This document shows positions 61,928 to 64,000 of a stretch of 64,000 nt of DNA, piece by piece. Source of the DNA: JAAFIP01 sp043766985 (GTDB taxonomy: Bacteria; Pseudomonadota; Gammaproteobacteria; Burkholderiales; Burkholderiaceae_C); NCBI GenBank assembly GCA_043766985.1, contig JAYUHM010000234.1, positions 34,504-98,503 of the forward strand, given 5' to 3'. The translations under genes were made by a program, and so were the position numbers. The notes under the pieces are model-generated. The model searched no databases. It was not told where the DNA came from and worked only from the letters and a program-made list of their open reading frames with translations. Each line of letters begins with the position of its first letter. Positions within the stretch are counted from its first letter, which is position 1.

Positions 61928-62629
61928 ATGAATATTGATTCTGCTTTCATTCGCTCTGTCGTTACCGCCGCTGCATTTGTATTGAGCATTGCCTCCAGCG
62001 CGCAGGCTCAGACTAGTGGTGCGCCAGAAAAGACCCGTGAGAATTTGATGGTTGTTATTCGTGAATCCATCGGCGCGAATAAACAAGACGAGTTACCAAA
62101 ACCTACGGGTAAAGCCAAAGCAAAGTTGGCTGATGGTCGAGAGATTGAGATTGAAATGGCCTCATGGGAGTTAATTGGAGATACTCACATCCGTTTTGTC
62201 TTTGATGGGCCGCAAACAATGATGGGTGCTGCGCCTCAGGATTTAGCACGTCTCAACGTTGCTAATGTTGAAGATGCACTGGCGCTAGCTTTAACCAACG
62301 TAAAACGTGTCTATGGCGAGCCAGTTGCAACGTCTTGGACTGGGGGCTTGATGCAGGTCCAAGGCAAGTCGCCGGATATTGATAGTACGTATTTCTTGGA
62401 TCGCGAGTTCTGGAGGAGTCTTATCAAATCGAACCCTGAGGGAGTAGTTGTCGCTGTTCCAAAGCGAGGAGGCCTAATTTATGCGCCTTTCAAGGACGAG
62501 AAAGCGGTGGATGTTTTAAAAAGAGGGGTTGCTCGGTTGCATGCAAGTAGTGACCGTTTGCGAGTATCTTCGGCTCTCTATCTGTTCAAAGACGATAAGT
62601 GGTCGGTATTTCAGGCTGCCGTGAAATAG
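61928..62629 (+). CDS. Exported protein of unknown function
   Basis: A 233-residue protein with a signal peptide (AAAFVLSIASSAQAQT, cut near residue 28). The mature part contains ADGREIEIEMASWELIG, then a mixed alpha/beta region (LNVANVEDALALALTNVKRVYG) and SSALYLFKDDKWSVFQ at the end. I do not recognise a family. Base composition is a little AT-richer than its neighbours. It stands alone. Confidence 0.65.
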   Translation: MNIDSAFIRSVVTAAAFVLSIASSAQAQTSGAPEKTRENLMVVIRESIGANKQDELPKPTGKAKAKLADGREIEIEMASWELIGDTHIRFVFDGPQTMMGAAPQDLARLNVANVEDALALALTNVKRVYGEPVATSWTGGLMQVQGKSPDIDSTYFLDREFWRSLIKSNPEGVVVAVPKRGGLIYAPFKDEKAVDVLKRGVARLHASSDRLRVSSALYLFKDDKWSVFQAAVK

Positions 62630-62929
62630 AGTTAACAAGCTTCCAGTTCTGGTAAGCGCTTTGCACCGCGTGCCTTCAAAGGTGGTCGCACAGGTGAAGC
62701 AATGGGAGCGTATCGCCGGAAAAGCGTAGCAAAGGCGCGGTCATTACCTGGTGATAACTACTCAAGTGATCGCGTGTTTTGCGGAGCTTTTTCGGGGATA
62801 TGTCCCGTTGCCCGTCCAGGCCAGTACAACGCTACAAACCTGCCAGGCTAGATGCCCCTCTCTACGAGCGATGCAAAAGCCGGACAAAGCAAGGGGAAAG
62901 CCAACGCGTAGCCCGTAAAATAGCAGGCT
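62630..62929. other. Intergenic stretch before alaS
   Basis: About 300 bp. The alaS promoter must be here or near, but I see no clear hexamers, palindrome or gene. Confidence 0.4.
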
Positions 62930-64000
62930 ATGACCCAAGCTAGCCCTACTCAAAACTTCTCCGTCGCGGACATCCGCAAATCGTTTTTAGACTTTTTCGC
63001 CTCCAAAGGCCACACCGTCGTCGAGTCCAGTGGCCTGGTGCCGGGCAACGACCCTACGCTGATGTTTACCAACAGCGGCATGGTGCAGTTTAAAGACGTG
63101 TTTTTGGGCAGCGACAAACGCTCTTACGTGCGCGCGGCCAGCGTGCAGGCCTGCTTGCGGGCAGGGGGCAAACACAATGACCTGGAAAACGTGGGCTACA
63201 CCGCACGGCACCACACGTTTTTTGAGATGCTGGGCAACTGGAGCTTTGGCGACTACTTCAAGCGCGACTCGATCAAGTGGGGCTGGGAGCTGCTCACTCA
63301 AGTCTACAAACTGCCCGCTGACAAACTCACCGCCACGGTCTACATCGACGACCAAGAAGCCTATGACATCTGGACGAAGGAGATCGGCCTGCCCCCCGAA
63401 CGCGTCATCCGCATTGGCGACAACAAAGGCAAAAAATACGCCTCCGATAACTTCTGGATGATGGCTGATACAGGCCCCTGCGGCCCCAGCTCAGAGATCT
63501 TTTACGACCACGGTGCGCACATCCCTGGTGGCCCACCGGGCAGCCCCGGTGAAGATGGCGACCGTTACATCGAAATCTGGAACCACGTCTTCATGCAGTT
63601 CGACATGCAGCCCGATGGCTCGCTGGTCAAGCTGCCCGCGCCGTGTGTGGACACCGGCATGGGCTTGGAGCGTCTTGCTGCCATTCTTCAACACGTCCAC
63701 AGCAATTACGAGATTGACATTTTTGACGCTCTCATCAAAGCCGCTGCGCGTGAGACCGGTTGCGCCGACCTCAACAACAAATCATTGCGTGTCATTGCCG
63801 ACCACATTCGCGCCACCGCGTTTTTGGTGAGTGACGGTGTGGTTCCCTCCAGCGATGGCAGAGGCTACGTGCAGCGCCGCATCATCCGCCGCGCGATTCG
63901 TCATGGCTACAAGCTGGGCCAGAAGAAGCCGTTTTTCCATAAGCTGGTGCCGACGTTGGTGGCGATGATGGGCGATGCCTATCCGCGCCTGAAGAACGAT
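62930..64000 (+). CDS. alaS: Alanyl-tRNA synthetase, N-terminal part
   Basis: The first 357 codons; the gene continues past the window. ATG 62930. Class II synthetase features: IRKSFLDFFASKGHTVVESS, the motif 1/2 region LMFTNSGMVQFKDVFLG and the ARHHTFFEMLGNWSFGDYFK segment, then CGPSSEIFYDHG and motif 3-like DTGMGLERLAAILQ. The enzyme charges tRNA-Ala. The editing and C-terminal domains are outside the window. Confidence 0.96.
   Translation, partial: MTQASPTQNFSVADIRKSFLDFFASKGHTVVESSGLVPGNDPTLMFTNSGMVQFKDVFLGSDKRSYVRAASVQACLRAGGKHNDLENVGYTARHHTFFEMLGNWSFGDYFKRDSIKWGWELLTQVYKLPADKLTATVYIDDQEAYDIWTKEIGLPPERVIRIGDNKGKKYASDNFWMMADTGPCGPSSEIFYDHGAHIPGGPPGSPGEDGDRYIEIWNHVFMQFDMQPDGSLVKLPAPCVDTGMGLERLAAILQHVHSNYEIDIFDALIKAAARETGCADLNNKSLRVIADHIRATAFLVSDGVVPSSDGRGYVQRRIIRRAIRHGYKLGQKKPFFHKLVPTLVAMMGDAYPRLKND

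Overview
The window is bacterial chromosome and most resembles a Comamonadaceae betaproteobacterium (Rhodoferax/Polaromonas/Albidiferax type). The evidence is the GC-rich coding sequence, two Bug-family (TTT) solute-binding proteins, sucA-sucB-lpd followed by zapE, an ArgA fused kinase-like/GNAT synthase, GbsR/MarR and DUF2867 proteins, and a lanthanide-type PQQ dehydrogenase cluster. This placement is inference from gene content and protein style; no 16S gene is present.

Layout. 1-5.5 kb: end of a tandem-receiver protein; a leftward operon (DCC thiol oxidoreductase, two small membrane proteins, SDR-like epimerase) and a GbsR/MarR regulator divergent from a DUF2867 gene, with two matched palindromes in front of the operon and the regulator; then a vapBC-like toxin-antitoxin pair and a DUF3224 protein. 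5.5-16 kb: TraB/GumN protein, Bug protein, MnmC-like oxidoreductase, yggX, dsbB, FAH-family hydrolase, secreted alpha/beta hydrolase, argA, lipoprotein, and a coupled class II aldolase/Bug pair. 16-19.4 kb: PQQ alcohol dehydrogenase, its periplasmic-binding partner and a cytochrome c (xoxF/J/G-like). 19.6-24.6 kb: an accessory region with a soluble Clp-type AAA+/M41 protease fusion, several inverted-repeat elements, an unknown two-composition gene, a gene remnant and a Uma2 nuclease. 24.7-37 kb: hrpA, apaH, a CorC-type protein, a glycine-zipper protein, tRNA-Thr, fbp, pepN, a HAD phosphatase. 37-40.4 kb: a second toxin-antitoxin pair beside an AT-richer large gene that I read as nucleoside-phosphorylase-like plus TPR-like repeats. 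40.4-48.5 kb: cytochrome P450, alpha/beta hydrolase, metY, CBS protein, LysR regulator, haloacetate dehalogenase, tartrate/malate dehydrogenase, HU. 48.5-64 kb: tRNA-Val, ppiD, tRNA-His, the 2-oxoglutarate dehydrogenase operon, zapE, a small secreted protein, PP2C phosphatase, DUF465, DinG-type helicase, an exported protein, and the start of alaS.

The most unusual signal is a short dispersed repeat of about 35-40 bp, with at least twelve copies in both orientations. Some copies lie between genes, but several lie in frame inside conserved genes (dsbB, hrpA, P450, a hydrolase, the epimerase C-terminus), and one supplies nearly the whole signal peptide of a secreted protein. The phosphorylase/TPR gene and the AAA+/M41 fusion are the best single-gene candidates for undescribed biology.
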